Origin: Methyloversatilis sp. RAC08
GTDB taxonomy: Bacteria; Pseudomonadota; Gammaproteobacteria; Burkholderiales; Rhodocyclaceae
DNA length: 64,000 nt
Direction: 5' to 3'
Assembly (NCBI RefSeq): GCF_001713355.1
Contig: NZ_CP016448.1
Coordinates: forward strand, 3,100,001 to 3,164,000
Part shown: piece after piece, positions 1-10,295 of the stretch
How positions within the stretch are numbered: position 1 is the first letter of the stretch
Layout of the letters: each line of letters begins with the position of its first letter
Made by a program: the position numbers and the translations under genes
The notes under the pieces: generated by a model
The model's input: only the letters and a program-made list of their open reading frames with translations
Database searches by the model: none
What the model was told of the DNA's origin: nothing

Positions 1-387
1 GCGATGTCCGACAAGTACGGCCTGCGCTGCCTGAACGTATTCCATGCCGGCGACGGCAATCTGCACCCGTTGATCCTGTTCGATTCGAACGATGCGGATT
101 CACTGCACCGCGCAGAAGCCTTCGGCGTCGAAATCCTCGAACTGTCGGTTGCGCTGGGCGGCACCATCACCGGCGAGCACGGCGTCGGGCTGGAGAAGAT
201 CAACCAGATGTGCGTGCAGTTCGCACCCGGCGAACTCGACATGTTCCATCGCGTCAAGGCGGCCTTCGATCCGGCCGGTCTGATGAATCCGGGCAAGGCG
301 GTGCCGACGCTGCACCGCTGCGCCGAAATGGGCGGCATGCACGTGCACCACGGCGAGCTGCCGCACCCCGAGCTGCCGCGCTTCTGA
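1..387 (+). CDS. glcD: Glycolate oxidase subunit GlcD, C-terminal fragment (cut by window edge)
   Basis: This is the last 128 codons of the FAD-binding subunit of glycolate oxidase, which oxidises glycolate to glyoxylate together with GlcE and GlcF. The reading frame is already open at base 1, so the gene starts before the window. Visible family marks are the HAGDGNLHP metal/substrate-site motif and TGEHGVGLEK, then the usual FDPAGLMNPGKA ending of FAD-linked oxidase C-terminal domains. The tail after that is His/Pro-rich. It is followed after 2 bp by glcE, so the genes are almost certainly one operon. Confidence 0.93.
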   Translation, partial: AMSDKYGLRCLNVFHAGDGNLHPLILFDSNDADSLHRAEAFGVEILELSVALGGTITGEHGVGLEKINQMCVQFAPGELDMFHRVKAAFDPAGLMNPGKAVPTLHRCAEMGGMHVHHGELPHPELPRF

Positions 388-389
388 CG

Positions 390-1466
390 ATGACCCATCC
401 TTTCCATTCGACGCTGCGCGAGATGGTGCTGGATGCAGCCGCGCAAGGCCGCACGCTGCGCCCGCACGGCAGCCGCTCGAAGGACTTTCTCGCGCAGCAG
501 CTCGCCGGCGCGCCGCTCGACATGCGCGGTGCGCAGGGTGTCATCGCCTACGAGCCGTCCGAGCTCTACATCACGGCGCACGCCGGCACCCGCGTGGCCG
601 ACATCGAAGCGCTGCTGGCCGGCCGGCAGCAGATGCTGGCGTTCGAGCCTCCCCACTTCGGACCGGGCGTCACATTGGGCGGCATGGTGGCAAGCGGCCT
701 GTCCGGCCCGCGCCGCATGGCCGCCGGCAGCCTGCGCGACTTCGTGCTCGGCGTCACCGTCATGGATGGCCAGGGCCGCGTGCTGCACTTCGGCGGTCAG
801 GTGATGAAGAATGTTGCAGGCTTTGACGTATCGCGCCTGATCGCTGGCAGTTTCGGCACCCTGGGCCTCATTCTCGACGTGACCCTGAAGGTGCTGCCGC
901 TGCCCCAGGCGGAACAGACCCGCTTGCTCGAACTCGACGATGCGATGGCGCTGCTGCGCCTGCGCGAGTGGGGCGCCGAACCGTTGCCGATTTCCGCCAC
1001 CTGCTGGCATGGCGGCCGGCTGCACGTCAGGCTGTCTGGCGCGCAAGTCGCGCTCGATGCTGCGGCTCAGCTGATCGGCGGCGACGCGGTTGACGCCGTC
1101 GACGCGGCAGCGCTGTGGCGGAGCGTGCGCAATCACACGCACGCCTTCTTCGATGGCGATGCACCGCTGTGGCGCGTCGCGCTGCCGCCGACTGCGCCGC
1201 ATCTCGCGTTCGATGGCGACAGCCTGACCGAATGGAATGGCCTGCAGCGCTGGCTGCGCAGCGATACCGACGCGGACGCGCTGCGTCACGTGGTCGGCGC
1301 GCTGGGTGGCCATGCCACCCTGTTCCGCGGTGGCCGGACCGTGGACCGGGCGCTTGGCGTGTTCGAACCGCTCAAGCCCGAAGTGATGGCAGTCAGCCAG
1401 CGCCTGAAGCAGGCTTTCGACCCGTCCGGCGTGTTCAGTCCGGGACGGCTGTACCCCGAACTTTAA
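390..1466 (+). CDS. glcE: Glycolate oxidase FAD-binding subunit GlcE
   Basis: 358-residue second FAD-binding subunit of the glycolate oxidase complex. The N-terminal half is an FAD_binding_4 (PCMH-type) domain, with GPGVTLGGMVASGLSGPRR and GGQVMKNVAGFDVSRL as the recognisable flavin-contact stretches. The C-terminal end (FDPSGVFSPGRLYPEL) matches the GlcE/GlcD ending. I chose the ATG 2 bp after the glcD stop. The frame is open further upstream, but that would overlap glcD by about 180 bp. GlcE is shorter than GlcD, as expected for the family. Confidence 0.95.
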   Translation: MTHPFHSTLREMVLDAAAQGRTLRPHGSRSKDFLAQQLAGAPLDMRGAQGVIAYEPSELYITAHAGTRVADIEALLAGRQQMLAFEPPHFGPGVTLGGMVASGLSGPRRMAAGSLRDFVLGVTVMDGQGRVLHFGGQVMKNVAGFDVSRLIAGSFGTLGLILDVTLKVLPLPQAEQTRLLELDDAMALLRLREWGAEPLPISATCWHGGRLHVRLSGAQVALDAAAQLIGGDAVDAVDAAALWRSVRNHTHAFFDGDAPLWRVALPPTAPHLAFDGDSLTEWNGLQRWLRSDTDADALRHVVGALGGHATLFRGGRTVDRALGVFEPLKPEVMAVSQRLKQAFDPSGVFSPGRLYPEL

Positions 1467-1477
1467 GAGCGATCCCG

Positions 1478-2719
1478 ATGCAGACCGGACTGGCCGATTT
1501 CATCCGCAACACGCCGGAGGGCGACGCTGCCGAGGCAGTGCTGCGCAAGTGCGTGCACTGCGGTTTCTGCAACGCAACCTGCCCGACCTATCAGCTGCTG
1601 GGCGACGAACTCGACGGTCCGCGCGGCCGCATCTACCTGATGAAGCAGATGTTCGAGGGCGCCGTACCGGCTGAAACCGTGCTGCCCCACCTCGACCGTT
1701 GCCTGACCTGTCGCAATTGCGAATCCACCTGCCCGTCCGGCGTGCGTTACAGCGAATTGGTGGACATCGGCCGTGCCGTGGCGGAGCGACGCACGCAAAG
1801 ACCGCTGGCCGCACGCGCAGCGCGCTGGGTGCTGCGCGAAGGCCTGTCTCGACCGGGTGTGTTCAACACGGCACTGGCGCTCGGCCGGCTCGCCCGACCG
1901 TTGCTGCCCGCCTCGCTGGCCGCCAAGGTGGCGCCTCGGCGCGATGCCGGCAACTGGCCGCCGGTGCGTCACGCACGCCGCATGCTGGTGCTGGCCGGCT
2001 GCGTGCAGCCGGCGCTGATGCCGGACGTCAATGCCGCTGCGGCGAGGGTGCTCGATCTGGTCGGCGTTTCGCTGGTCGAGGCAGCGCGCGCCGGTTGTTG
2101 CGGCGCCTTGCGCTTTCACCTGAATGATCAGGACGGCGGACGGCGCGACATGCGCGCGTTGATCGACGCCTGGTGGCCCGCCATCGACAGCGGCGAGATC
2201 GAAGCCATCGTGATGACCGCCTCCGGCTGCGGCACCACGGTACGCGAGTACGGTCACCTGCTGGCCGATGACCCGCAATACGCACAACGCGCGGCACGGG
2301 TCGGCGCGATGACGAAGGACCTGTCGGAAATCCTGCACGCCGAGCGGGTGCAGGTAGAAGGGCTGTTCGCGGCGCAGCAGCCATCGCTCAAAGCGCTTGC
2401 CTATCACCCGCCCTGTTCGCTGCAGCACGGCCAGCAGGTGCGAGGTCTGGCCGAAAGTCTTCTGCGTGCCGCCGGCTATGACCTTGTACCGGTCACCGAC
2501 AGCCACCTGTGCTGTGGTTCGGCCGGCAGCTATTCGCTGCTTCAGCCGCAGTTGTCGCGCACGCTGCGCGACAACAAGCTGGATGCGCTGCAGGCCGCGC
2601 CGGTGAGCGGGATTGCCAGTGCCAATGTCGGCTGTATCGCGCACCTGCAGACCGGTACCGGAACGCCGGTGCGCCACTGGATCGAATGGGTTGAGGAGGC
2701 GCTGTCGGCCACTGCATGA
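1478..2719 (+). CDS. glcF: Glycolate oxidase iron-sulfur subunit GlcF
   Basis: 413-residue iron-sulfur subunit that passes electrons from the flavin subunits towards the respiratory chain. Two ferredoxin-type 4Fe-4S motifs are visible near the N terminus: CVHCGFCNATCP and CLTCRNCESTCP. They are followed by two cysteine-rich CCG-type domains (CCGALRFH and CCGSAGSYS) and an SGCGTT stretch. The ATG lies 11 bp after the glcE stop, completing the glcDEF operon. No terminator with a T-run is visible in the 85 bp to the next gene. Confidence 0.96.
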   Translation: MQTGLADFIRNTPEGDAAEAVLRKCVHCGFCNATCPTYQLLGDELDGPRGRIYLMKQMFEGAVPAETVLPHLDRCLTCRNCESTCPSGVRYSELVDIGRAVAERRTQRPLAARAARWVLREGLSRPGVFNTALALGRLARPLLPASLAAKVAPRRDAGNWPPVRHARRMLVLAGCVQPALMPDVNAAAARVLDLVGVSLVEAARAGCCGALRFHLNDQDGGRRDMRALIDAWWPAIDSGEIEAIVMTASGCGTTVREYGHLLADDPQYAQRAARVGAMTKDLSEILHAERVQVEGLFAAQQPSLKALAYHPPCSLQHGQQVRGLAESLLRAAGYDLVPVTDSHLCCGSAGSYSLLQPQLSRTLRDNKLDALQAAPVSGIASANVGCIAHLQTGTGTPVRHWIEWVEEALSATA

Positions 2720-2804
2720 GCGCATGATTTCCGGTTCAAGTTTCGGCAATTCCTGCCGTTGATTGACGTAACCCGCAATAGATCCGGAAGAGAGAACCCG
2801 CACC

Positions 2805-3659
2805 ATGCAAAACGCTCGCAGCACGATTCCCGACACCGCAGAAGCCCTGCTCGATTCCACCGCCGTGTTGCTGCCGGCCAAGCCGCACCTGCTGATGGAA
2901 ATCGACAACCTGATGCGTACGCCGGATTTCGAAGTGGGCGATCTGGCCGAATCGATTTCGCGCGATCCCGGGGTGCTGTCAGCCCTGTTCAAACTGTGCC
3001 GGTCGCCGGCCTACAGCCGCGGACGCGCACCGAGCAATGCCGAGCAGGTGCTGATGCTGGTCGGCCTGTCGCAGACCGTGAATCTCGTGCGTGGCATCGC
3101 GATCCGTCAGGTGGCGAGCGGAGCCGGTCCGCAGATGACGCATTTCTGGGCGCGTTGCGACGAAATCGCCGCCATCGCCTCGCAGATCGCCAGCGAACGT
3201 GTGGCGGTGTGCAATGTATTCCCCGACCAGGCCTACCTGGCGGCGATGTTCCACGACTGTGGCGTGCCGCTGCTGTGCACCCGCTTCCCGGAGTACTGGA
3301 AGCGGCTCAATCTCGATGACGACGCGGCCTGGGTCGATCTCGCGCTCGAAAACACGAGCTATCGCCTGGATCACGCCACGGTCGGTTACTGGGTTGCCCG
3401 CAACTGGGGCCTGCCGGAACTGATCGTGCAGGCGATCCAGCACCATCACACCATGCCGGACGACGACACCTTCGGGCTGCGCAGTACGATAGGCATCGTC
3501 GCGCTCGCCACTCACATCTATCTGCGCAACAAGGGACTGGGCGACCCGTCGTGGGCGGTGCGCGGGCCGGAAATCCTCGCCGAACTGGGCATCCATGCAG
3601 CAGCGCTGGACGAGTACATCGATGAAATCAACGAGCGGCACGTCAGTCTCGCGGTGTGA
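2805..3659 (+). CDS. HDOD domain signalling protein
   Basis: 284-residue protein made essentially of one HDOD domain, a helical relative of HD phosphohydrolases that usually lacks full metal ligands and acts in signalling. Visible marks are the conserved LLxEIDxL entry helix, SISRDPGVLSALFKLCRSPAYS, the AAMFHDCGVPLL stretch and a late IQHHHTM. There is no fused receiver or GGDEF domain. The start is an ATG preceded by GGAAGAGAG. A PP2C phosphatase follows 100 bp downstream. A second stand-alone HDOD protein sits at 39424. Specific role unknown. Confidence 0.88.
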   Translation: MQNARSTIPDTAEALLDSTAVLLPAKPHLLMEIDNLMRTPDFEVGDLAESISRDPGVLSALFKLCRSPAYSRGRAPSNAEQVLMLVGLSQTVNLVRGIAIRQVASGAGPQMTHFWARCDEIAAIASQIASERVAVCNVFPDQAYLAAMFHDCGVPLLCTRFPEYWKRLNLDDDAAWVDLALENTSYRLDHATVGYWVARNWGLPELIVQAIQHHHTMPDDDTFGLRSTIGIVALATHIYLRNKGLGDPSWAVRGPEILAELGIHAAALDEYIDEINERHVSLAV

Positions 3660-3665
3660 ATATTC

Positions 3666-3690
3666 GTCACAATCCTCCGGTGATTGTGAC
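3666..3690. other. Perfect hairpin between the HDOD and PP2C genes
   Basis: GTCACAATC and GATTGTGAC form a perfect 9-bp stem with a 7-nt loop starting 7 bp after the HDOD stop codon. A second hairpin (7-bp stem GCGGGTC/GACCCGC) follows at 3701-3720. Neither is followed by a T-run, so intrinsic termination is not clear. They may be an mRNA 3' end or a protein-binding palindrome. A possible -10 box (TAGAAT, near 3730) lies between the second hairpin and the next start. Confidence 0.5.
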
Positions 3691-3759
3691 GCCGGGTGAC
3701 GCGGGTCGCAGCAGACCCGCCTGCACGGCTAGAATCAGGGGACGTACCCGGAAACCTTC

Positions 3760-4575
3760 ATGGCACTAAAATTAGACAGTTGCGTTGCGCAGCACATCGG
3801 TGACCGCAAGGAACAGCAGGACCGCGCCGCAGTCTTTCCGCACAGCCGCCACAAGGGCATGCTGATGGCGGTGCTCGCCGACGGCATGGGCGGGCACAGC
3901 GGCGGAGCGATGGCGGCCGAGCAGGTGGTCATGAAGGCGCGCGACAACTTCGAGGCCTACGCGCCCGCGGTCGAAACGCCGACAGACCTGTTGCGAAGCG
4001 TGGTCGAGGAAGCGCACGTGGTGATCAAGCTCACCCGTTTCACGACCGAGCAGGACCCGCATTCCACCGCCTGCGTGCTTTTGATGCAGTCGGGTCGTGT
4101 CGACTGGGCGCACTGCGGCGATTCGCGCATCTACCATTTCCGCCACGACCGGCGCGTGGCCATCAGTCAGGACCACTCACTGGTCGGGGAACTGATCCGC
4201 CAGGGCCGGCTCGACGAGGAAGGTGCCAAGACGCATCCGCAGCGCAATCTGCTGCTGCATTGCCTCGGTGCGCAGAAGGAGCCGATGATCGACTATGGCG
4301 GCGCCACCGACCTGACCGACGGCGACAGCTTCCTGATCTGTTCGGACGGTCTCTGGGCCTACTTTTCCGACGAGGAAATCGGCGGCGTGCTGTCCGTCTT
4401 TTCCGCCCGCGAGGCGGCGGAAACGCTGATCAAGCGCGCACGGGATCGGGGCCGACCGACCGGCGACAATGTATCGCTCATCCTCATCAAGCTGATCGAT
4501 GTCGAAGCGCGCGAGAAGGCCGAACGCGAACGGCTGGAGTCCGCCCGGCGCAGGCTGGGCAGCATGAAGGACTGA
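3760..4575 (+). CDS. PP2C-family serine/threonine phosphatase
   Basis: 271-residue PPM/PP2C phosphatase that would remove phosphate from Ser/Thr of partner proteins using two metal ions. All signature blocks are present: a DRKEQQDR opening, ADGMGGHSGG (metal Asp), CGDSRIY, QDHSLV, ICSDGLW and the closing GDNVSLILIK. There are no membrane segments and no fused kinase. The last 25 residues are a charged helix. No kinase gene is adjacent. It converges with corA (24 bp between stop codons). Confidence 0.93.
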   Translation: MALKLDSCVAQHIGDRKEQQDRAAVFPHSRHKGMLMAVLADGMGGHSGGAMAAEQVVMKARDNFEAYAPAVETPTDLLRSVVEEAHVVIKLTRFTTEQDPHSTACVLLMQSGRVDWAHCGDSRIYHFRHDRRVAISQDHSLVGELIRQGRLDEEGAKTHPQRNLLLHCLGAQKEPMIDYGGATDLTDGDSFLICSDGLWAYFSDEEIGGVLSVFSAREAAETLIKRARDRGRPTGDNVSLILIKLIDVEAREKAERERLESARRRLGSMKD

Positions 4576-4599
4576 ACCGGGTTCCGGCGCAGCCATGGG

Positions 4600-5691
4600 T
4601 CAATCCAGCCAGTGCCGGCGCCAGAACAGCATGCCGAGTGGCGCCGCTATGCCGGCCATCAACGCCAGCGCCAGTAGAAAGCCATTGGGTGAATCCAGCC
4701 ACGGCATATGGCGAAAATTCATGCCGAACACACCGGCCACCAGCGCGGCCGGCATGAACAGCGTGGTGATCACGGTCAGGATGCGCACCTCCTGATTCAC
4801 GCGCTGGCTCATCGCCGACAGGTACACATCCAGCAGACCGGACAACGTTTCCCGCATCGAATCGACCGATTCGATCAGGTAGGTCAAGTGGTCCTGCACG
4901 TCGCGCAGATAGACGCGCGTCTCCGGCGTCACCAGCGGATGGTCGCCGCGCTGCAGGCTGCTGATCACTTCGCGCAGTGGCCACAACGCGCGGCGCAGCG
5001 CCATGGTGTCGCGCCTCGCCTCGTGCAGCGTCGCGATCTGCGCACTCGCCGGGCGCTCGAACAGCGCTTCCTCCAGCCGATCCAGTCGATCGTCGATGCG
5101 TTCGATCACGCCGAAATAATTGTCCACCACGGCATCGATCAGGCTGTAGGCCAGCAGGTCGATGCCGCTGCCGCGCAGGCTGCCGAGCGATTTGCGCAGC
5201 CGCTCGCGCACCGGTTCGAAACTGCCGGTCGGACGTTCCTGGAAACTGAGCAGGAAGTCCCGGCCGAGCACCAGGCTGAACTGCTCCGACGACAGTGTCC
5301 GGCCGTCATCGGACAGCTGCAGCACGCGGGCAACGATGAACAACTGGTCGCCGTAGTCCTCCACCTTCGGCCGCTGTTCGGTATTGGCGATGTCTTCCAG
5401 CACCAGCGGATGCAGATTGAAGCGCTGACCGATCTCGGCCAGTACGCTCGTGTCGTGCACGCCATAGACATTCAGCCAGCGCAGTGGCAGCGTCGCCTCG
5501 TGCAGGCGCGACTGTTCGAGCGACGTGAAGCGGGTTTCGCGCAACGCGTCCGGTCCGAACTCGATCAGCGAAATGCCGGCCGCCTGTTCGCGCGCCGCGC
5601 CGATGAACACCACCGACCCAGGTGCCAGGCCACGTTTGCTGGAGCGGCGTGCCGCGCCGCGCATGCGTTTCGGCGTGGTTTGTCGATTCAT
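4600..5691 (-). CDS. corA: CorA-family magnesium/cobalt channel
   Basis: 363-residue CorA-type divalent-cation channel of the inner membrane. The long N-terminal part is the cytoplasmic funnel (QRPKVEDYGDQLFIVARVL, with a basic extreme N terminus). Two C-terminal membrane helices follow, and the channel signature GMN sits between them in VFGMNFRHMP. The ATG at 5691 has an AAAGG ribosome site 6-10 bp upstream. An in-frame extension of 12 codons upstream is less likely. It is divergent from pntAA, with a 184-bp gap. Confidence 0.95.
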   Translation of the reverse strand: MNRQTTPKRMRGAARRSSKRGLAPGSVVFIGAAREQAAGISLIEFGPDALRETRFTSLEQSRLHEATLPLRWLNVYGVHDTSVLAEIGQRFNLHPLVLEDIANTEQRPKVEDYGDQLFIVARVLQLSDDGRTLSSEQFSLVLGRDFLLSFQERPTGSFEPVRERLRKSLGSLRGSGIDLLAYSLIDAVVDNYFGVIERIDDRLDRLEEALFERPASAQIATLHEARRDTMALRRALWPLREVISSLQRGDHPLVTPETRVYLRDVQDHLTYLIESVDSMRETLSGLLDVYLSAMSQRVNQEVRILTVITTLFMPAALVAGVFGMNFRHMPWLDSPNGFLLALALMAGIAAPLGMLFWRRHWLD

Positions 5692-5875
5692 AAGTAAACC
5701 TTTATTTTGGTATACCCCCCTGCGCACCGCGCTGCCTGAGGATAGTATGCGAAGCCGGCCGGGGGGGCAGCTTCCGCGACCTACCGGGCATTCAGAAACA
5801 TCGGCGCCGCCGCGTCATCGACGCGGTCGGGCAGCACGATGTTCAGCGCAGGAAGTTCATTACGGGGGAGGGTAC

Positions 5876-7006
5876 ATGGCAGTCACCATTGGTGTGCCGA
5901 AGGAGTCGGCCGAGGGCGAACAGCGCGTGGCGCTGACGCCCGAAGTGGTCAAGAAGTTTGCCGCACTGGGCGCCGCGATTCAGGTGCAGACCGGCGCGGG
6001 CGCAAGCAGCCATTACAGCGACGAGGATTATGTCGCCGCCGGCGCGACCATCGCGGACAGCAGCGAAGCGATCCACACGCAGTCCGACATCGTGCTGCGG
6101 GTCGGCGTGCCGACCAATATGCAGATCGAGTCGCTGAAGCCGGGCGCCGTATTGACCGGCTTCCTGCAGCCCTATGCAGACCGCGCGCGGGCCATGCGGC
6201 TGGCCGAACGCAACATCACGAGTTTCGCCGTCGAACTGGTGCCGCGCATTTCGCGTGCCCAGAGCATGGATGCGCTGTCGTCGCAGGCGGCCGTGGCCGG
6301 CTATCAGTGCGTGCTGATAGCCGCCGGCCAGTGCCCGAAATTCTTTCCGATGCTGACCTACGCCGCGGGCACGATCCGCCCGGCCCGCGCACTGGTGATC
6401 GGTGCCGGCGTCGCCGGTCTGCAGGCCATCGCCACGGCAAAGCGGCTCGGCGCCATCGTCGAAGCCTATGACGTGCGGCCGGAGACCAAGGAACAGATCG
6501 AATCGCTGGGTGCCAAGTTCGTCGATACCGGCGTGTCGGCGGCCGGAGCAGGCGGCTATGCGCGCGAGCTGACCGAAGAGGAAAAGGCGCAGCAGGCCGT
6601 GAAGCTGGGCAAGGCGGTGGCCAACGCAGACGTGCTCATCACGACCGCGGCCATTCCGGGCAAGCGCGCGCCGCGCATCATCACGCTCGACATGGTGCAG
6701 GGCATGAAGGCCGGCGCCATCGTGGTCGACATGGCGTGCGAATCCGGCGGCAACGTCGACGGCACGATCGCCGGCCAGTCGGTGCATGTCGGCAATGCGC
6801 TGGTGATCGGCCCGACCAACATCACGTCGCGCATGCCGGTGCATTCGTCGGACATGTATGCCAAGAATCTTTTCAACCTGCTGTCACCTTTCGTCAAGGA
6901 CGGCCAGTTCGTGCCGGACTGGGAAGACGATGTGATCTCCGGTACCGCGCTGACCCACGGTGGCGAGGTACGTCACACGATGGTGAAGAAGGTGTTCGGC
7001 CTCTGA
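5876..7006 (+). CDS. pntAA: NAD(P) transhydrogenase subunit alpha, part 1 (PntAA)
   Basis: 376-residue soluble NAD(H)-binding domain I of proton-translocating transhydrogenase, which couples hydride transfer between NADH and NADP+ to proton movement. It shows the alanine dehydrogenase/PNT N-terminal domain (GVPKESAEGEQRVALTPE) and a Rossmann site (VIGAGVAGLQAI). Family blocks ITTAAIPGKRAP and VVDMACESGGN also appear. The length fits the split-alpha arrangement, in which the membrane part is a separate gene. A GGGGGAG ribosome site precedes the ATG. First gene of pntAA-pntAB-pntB. Confidence 0.96.
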   Translation: MAVTIGVPKESAEGEQRVALTPEVVKKFAALGAAIQVQTGAGASSHYSDEDYVAAGATIADSSEAIHTQSDIVLRVGVPTNMQIESLKPGAVLTGFLQPYADRARAMRLAERNITSFAVELVPRISRAQSMDALSSQAAVAGYQCVLIAAGQCPKFFPMLTYAAGTIRPARALVIGAGVAGLQAIATAKRLGAIVEAYDVRPETKEQIESLGAKFVDTGVSAAGAGGYARELTEEEKAQQAVKLGKAVANADVLITTAAIPGKRAPRIITLDMVQGMKAGAIVVDMACESGGNVDGTIAGQSVHVGNALVIGPTNITSRMPVHSSDMYAKNLFNLLSPFVKDGQFVPDWEDDVISGTALTHGGEVRHTMVKKVFGL

Positions 7007-7030
7007 GCCCGCCCAAAAAGAAAGGATCGA

Positions 7031-7309
7031 ATGATGGAAGCGCTATATATCTTCATGCTCGCCGCCTTCACCGGTTATGAGGTGATTGCCCGTGTGCCGG
7101 TCATCCTGCACACCCCCCTGATGTCGGGTTCCAACTTCGTGCACGGCGTCGTGCTCGTCGGTGCCATGGTCGTGCTCGGCCATGCCGATCCGGAAGATCC
7201 GCTGCAGCTCGCCATCGGCTTCATCGCCGTGGTGCTGGGCGCGGCGAATGCTGCCGGCGGCTACGTCGTGACCGAGCGCATGCTCGCCATGTTCACCAAG
7301 AAGAACTGA
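7031..7309 (+). CDS. pntAB: NAD(P) transhydrogenase subunit alpha, part 2 (PntAB)
   Basis: 92-residue membrane piece of the split alpha subunit, contributing helices to the proton channel of domain II. Hydrophobic stretches cover most of the protein (YIFMLAAFTGYEVI, then VVLVGAMVVLG and LAIGFIAVVLGAANAAGG). It lies 24 bp after pntAA and 13 bp before pntB, with an AAAGGA ribosome site. Its size and position between the two larger subunits are diagnostic. Confidence 0.94.
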   Translation: MMEALYIFMLAAFTGYEVIARVPVILHTPLMSGSNFVHGVVLVGAMVVLGHADPEDPLQLAIGFIAVVLGAANAAGGYVVTERMLAMFTKKN

Positions 7310-7322
7310 GGGAGCCGACAAC

Positions 7323-8696
<1,374 letters not shown>

Positions 8697-8717
8697 TCGG
8701 ACCGCAGGCCAGTGAAG

Positions 8718-8752
8718 CCGCGGGTCCGCCATGGCGGACACGCGGTTTTTTT
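8718..8752 (+). terminator. Rho-independent terminator of the pnt operon
   Basis: A 12-bp two-part stem (CCGCG then GTCCGCC, pairing with GGCGGAC then CGCGG, with one unpaired base on each side) closes a 2-nt loop. It is followed directly by seven T residues. It lies 21 bp after the pntB stop. The remaining 260 bp to the next start codon hold no further gene that I can see. Confidence 0.92.
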
Positions 8753-9012
8753 CTGTCTGGAATGCCCGGTGCGCGCTCGCCGCGAAGGCCAATGATCGGC
8801 TCGTGGCGGACGACCTTCGTGACTCGAAAGCCGGCCCGGGGACTCTGCGAGTTGTCACCCGGCCGGATACGGGCTATACGCATGACGGGCGGCGGCGCGG
8901 ATCATCTCCGCAGCGTCGCCTGCAGCGGCCTGCGGTGCAGTGCGACCGGCCTTCCATTCACGCGGTTTTCCGTACCTCCAGATACTCCAACCCACCCTCG
9001 AAGGGACAGGCC

Positions 9013-9756
9013 ATGTCGACCAAAGATGCCGAAAGTGCATCGCCGCCCGATCCGACGGCGAACCGGATCCTCGCGTCACTGCCTGACAAGGACCTCGCGC
9101 GCCTGCTGCCCGATCTTCAACTGGTCGACATGCCGATCGGCTGGACCCTGTCGGAATCCGGCGATCATGTGAATTTCCTGCACTTTCCGGTTTCCGGCAT
9201 CGTGTCGCTGCTCTATTCGCTGGAAGACGGCTCTTCGAGCGAGACCGCGCTGGTCGGCAACGAGGGCATGGTCGGCATTTCGATCTTCATGGGTGGCGAA
9301 AGCATGCCCACCAGCACCGAAGTGCAGAGCGCCGGACAGGCCTACCGTCTGAGCCGCAAGGTGATGCAGAACGAGTTCGGGCTGGGCGGTCATCTGCAGG
9401 CCCTGTCGCTGCTGTTCACCCAGGCGATGATCAGCCAGACGGCGCAGAACGCGGTGTGCAACCAGCACCATGAACTGGACCAGCAGATGTGTCGCTGGCT
9501 GCTGATGAGCATCGACCGGCTGGACGGCTGCAAACTGGCCGTCACCCAGGAGCGGGTCGCCAAGCTGCTCGGTGTGCGGCGCGAAAGCGTGACACAGACG
9601 CTCGGGTTGCTCGAGAAGGAAGGGCTGATCGCGCGCTCGCGCGGCCTCATCACCGTCGTCAAGCGCTCGAAGATGGAAAAGCGTGTGTGCGAGTGCTACG
9701 GCGTCGTGAAGGAGGAGTACGACCGTCTATTGCCCGCCCGCAAACGCAGGAACTGA
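9013..9756 (+). CDS. Crp/Fnr-family transcriptional regulator
   Basis: 247-residue regulator: an N-terminal cyclic-nucleotide-type beta-barrel (about residues 20-140) and a C-terminal Crp-type winged helix (AVTQERVAKLLGVRRESVTQTLGLLEKEGLI). The sensory barrel lacks the canonical cAMP phosphate-binding Gly-Glu...Arg-Thr-Ala cassette (the equivalent region reads VGNEGMVGISIFMGG) and has no Fnr-type N-terminal cysteine cluster. The ligand therefore cannot be inferred. The ATG follows AAGGGACAGG. It is transcribed alone, 316 bp after pntB. Confidence 0.9.
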   Translation: MSTKDAESASPPDPTANRILASLPDKDLARLLPDLQLVDMPIGWTLSESGDHVNFLHFPVSGIVSLLYSLEDGSSSETALVGNEGMVGISIFMGGESMPTSTEVQSAGQAYRLSRKVMQNEFGLGGHLQALSLLFTQAMISQTAQNAVCNQHHELDQQMCRWLLMSIDRLDGCKLAVTQERVAKLLGVRRESVTQTLGLLEKEGLIARSRGLITVVKRSKMEKRVCECYGVVKEEYDRLLPARKRRN

Positions 9757-9811
9757 AAACCGTCCCGGTCCGGGGCACAATCCGGCATCGCCGCCTCGGT
9801 CGCCTTCCGTC

Positions 9812-10216
9812 ATGCGCATGCCCTACACCCTGCTGCCCGATGAAATCGAATTCACCGCCATTCGCGCCCAGGGGGCAGGCGGGCAGAACGTCAACAAGGT
9901 GTCGAGTGCGGCGCATCTGCGCTTCGATATCGGCGCCTCGTCGCTGCCGGACGAACTGAAGGCGCGACTGCTTGCGCTCGGAGACCAGCGCATCACCAAC
10001 GAGGGCGTCGTGGTGATCAAGGCGCAGACCTTCCGCAGTCTGGAAAAGAACCGTGCCGAGGCGCTGCGCCGGCTGGACGAACTGATTGCCTCGGCCGCCC
10101 ATGTCGCGAAGATTCGCCGTCCGACGCGGCCCGGTCGCGCGGCGGTCGAACGACGGCTGGCCGGCAAGACCCACCGTTCGGCGATCAAGGCCGCTCGCCG
10201 TGGCGGCGAAGAATGA
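9812..10216 (+). CDS. arfB: Alternative ribosome-rescue peptidyl-tRNA hydrolase ArfB
   Basis: 134-residue class-I release-factor-like protein that frees ribosomes stalled on mRNAs lacking a stop codon. The catalytic GGQ is in RAQGAGGQNVNKV. The C-terminal tail is very basic (RRPTRPGRAAVERRLAGKTH and following), as needed to enter the empty mRNA channel. It has no codon-recognition domains. The length is normal for ArfB/YaeJ. ATGs at 9812 and 9818 are both possible starts. Confidence 0.95.
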   Translation: MRMPYTLLPDEIEFTAIRAQGAGGQNVNKVSSAAHLRFDIGASSLPDELKARLLALGDQRITNEGVVVIKAQTFRSLEKNRAEALRRLDELIASAAHVAKIRRPTRPGRAAVERRLAGKTHRSAIKAARRGGEE

Positions 10217-10295
10217 GCGCACCGGGACACCCCTTGCCGAATCGTGCCGCGCCGTGCGTGCTTCCGTCGCGTTTCATCCACCGCACCGAAAAGCC

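Noticed and set aside
210-389. Upstream extension of glcE
   Set aside because: It overlaps the conserved end of glcD; the ATG at 390 gives the normal GlcE N terminus.
1463-2992. 509-residue ORF on the minus strand opposite glcF
   Set aside because: High-GC shadow: glcF has strong family motifs on the plus strand, and the antisense translation is Arg/His/Gln-rich with no motif or ribosome site.
9013-9756. cAMP receptor protein (Crp) as partner of the cyclase
   Set aside because: The sensory domain lacks the Gly-Glu...Arg-Thr-Ala cAMP cassette, so it is only a Crp/Fnr-family regulator of unknown ligand.
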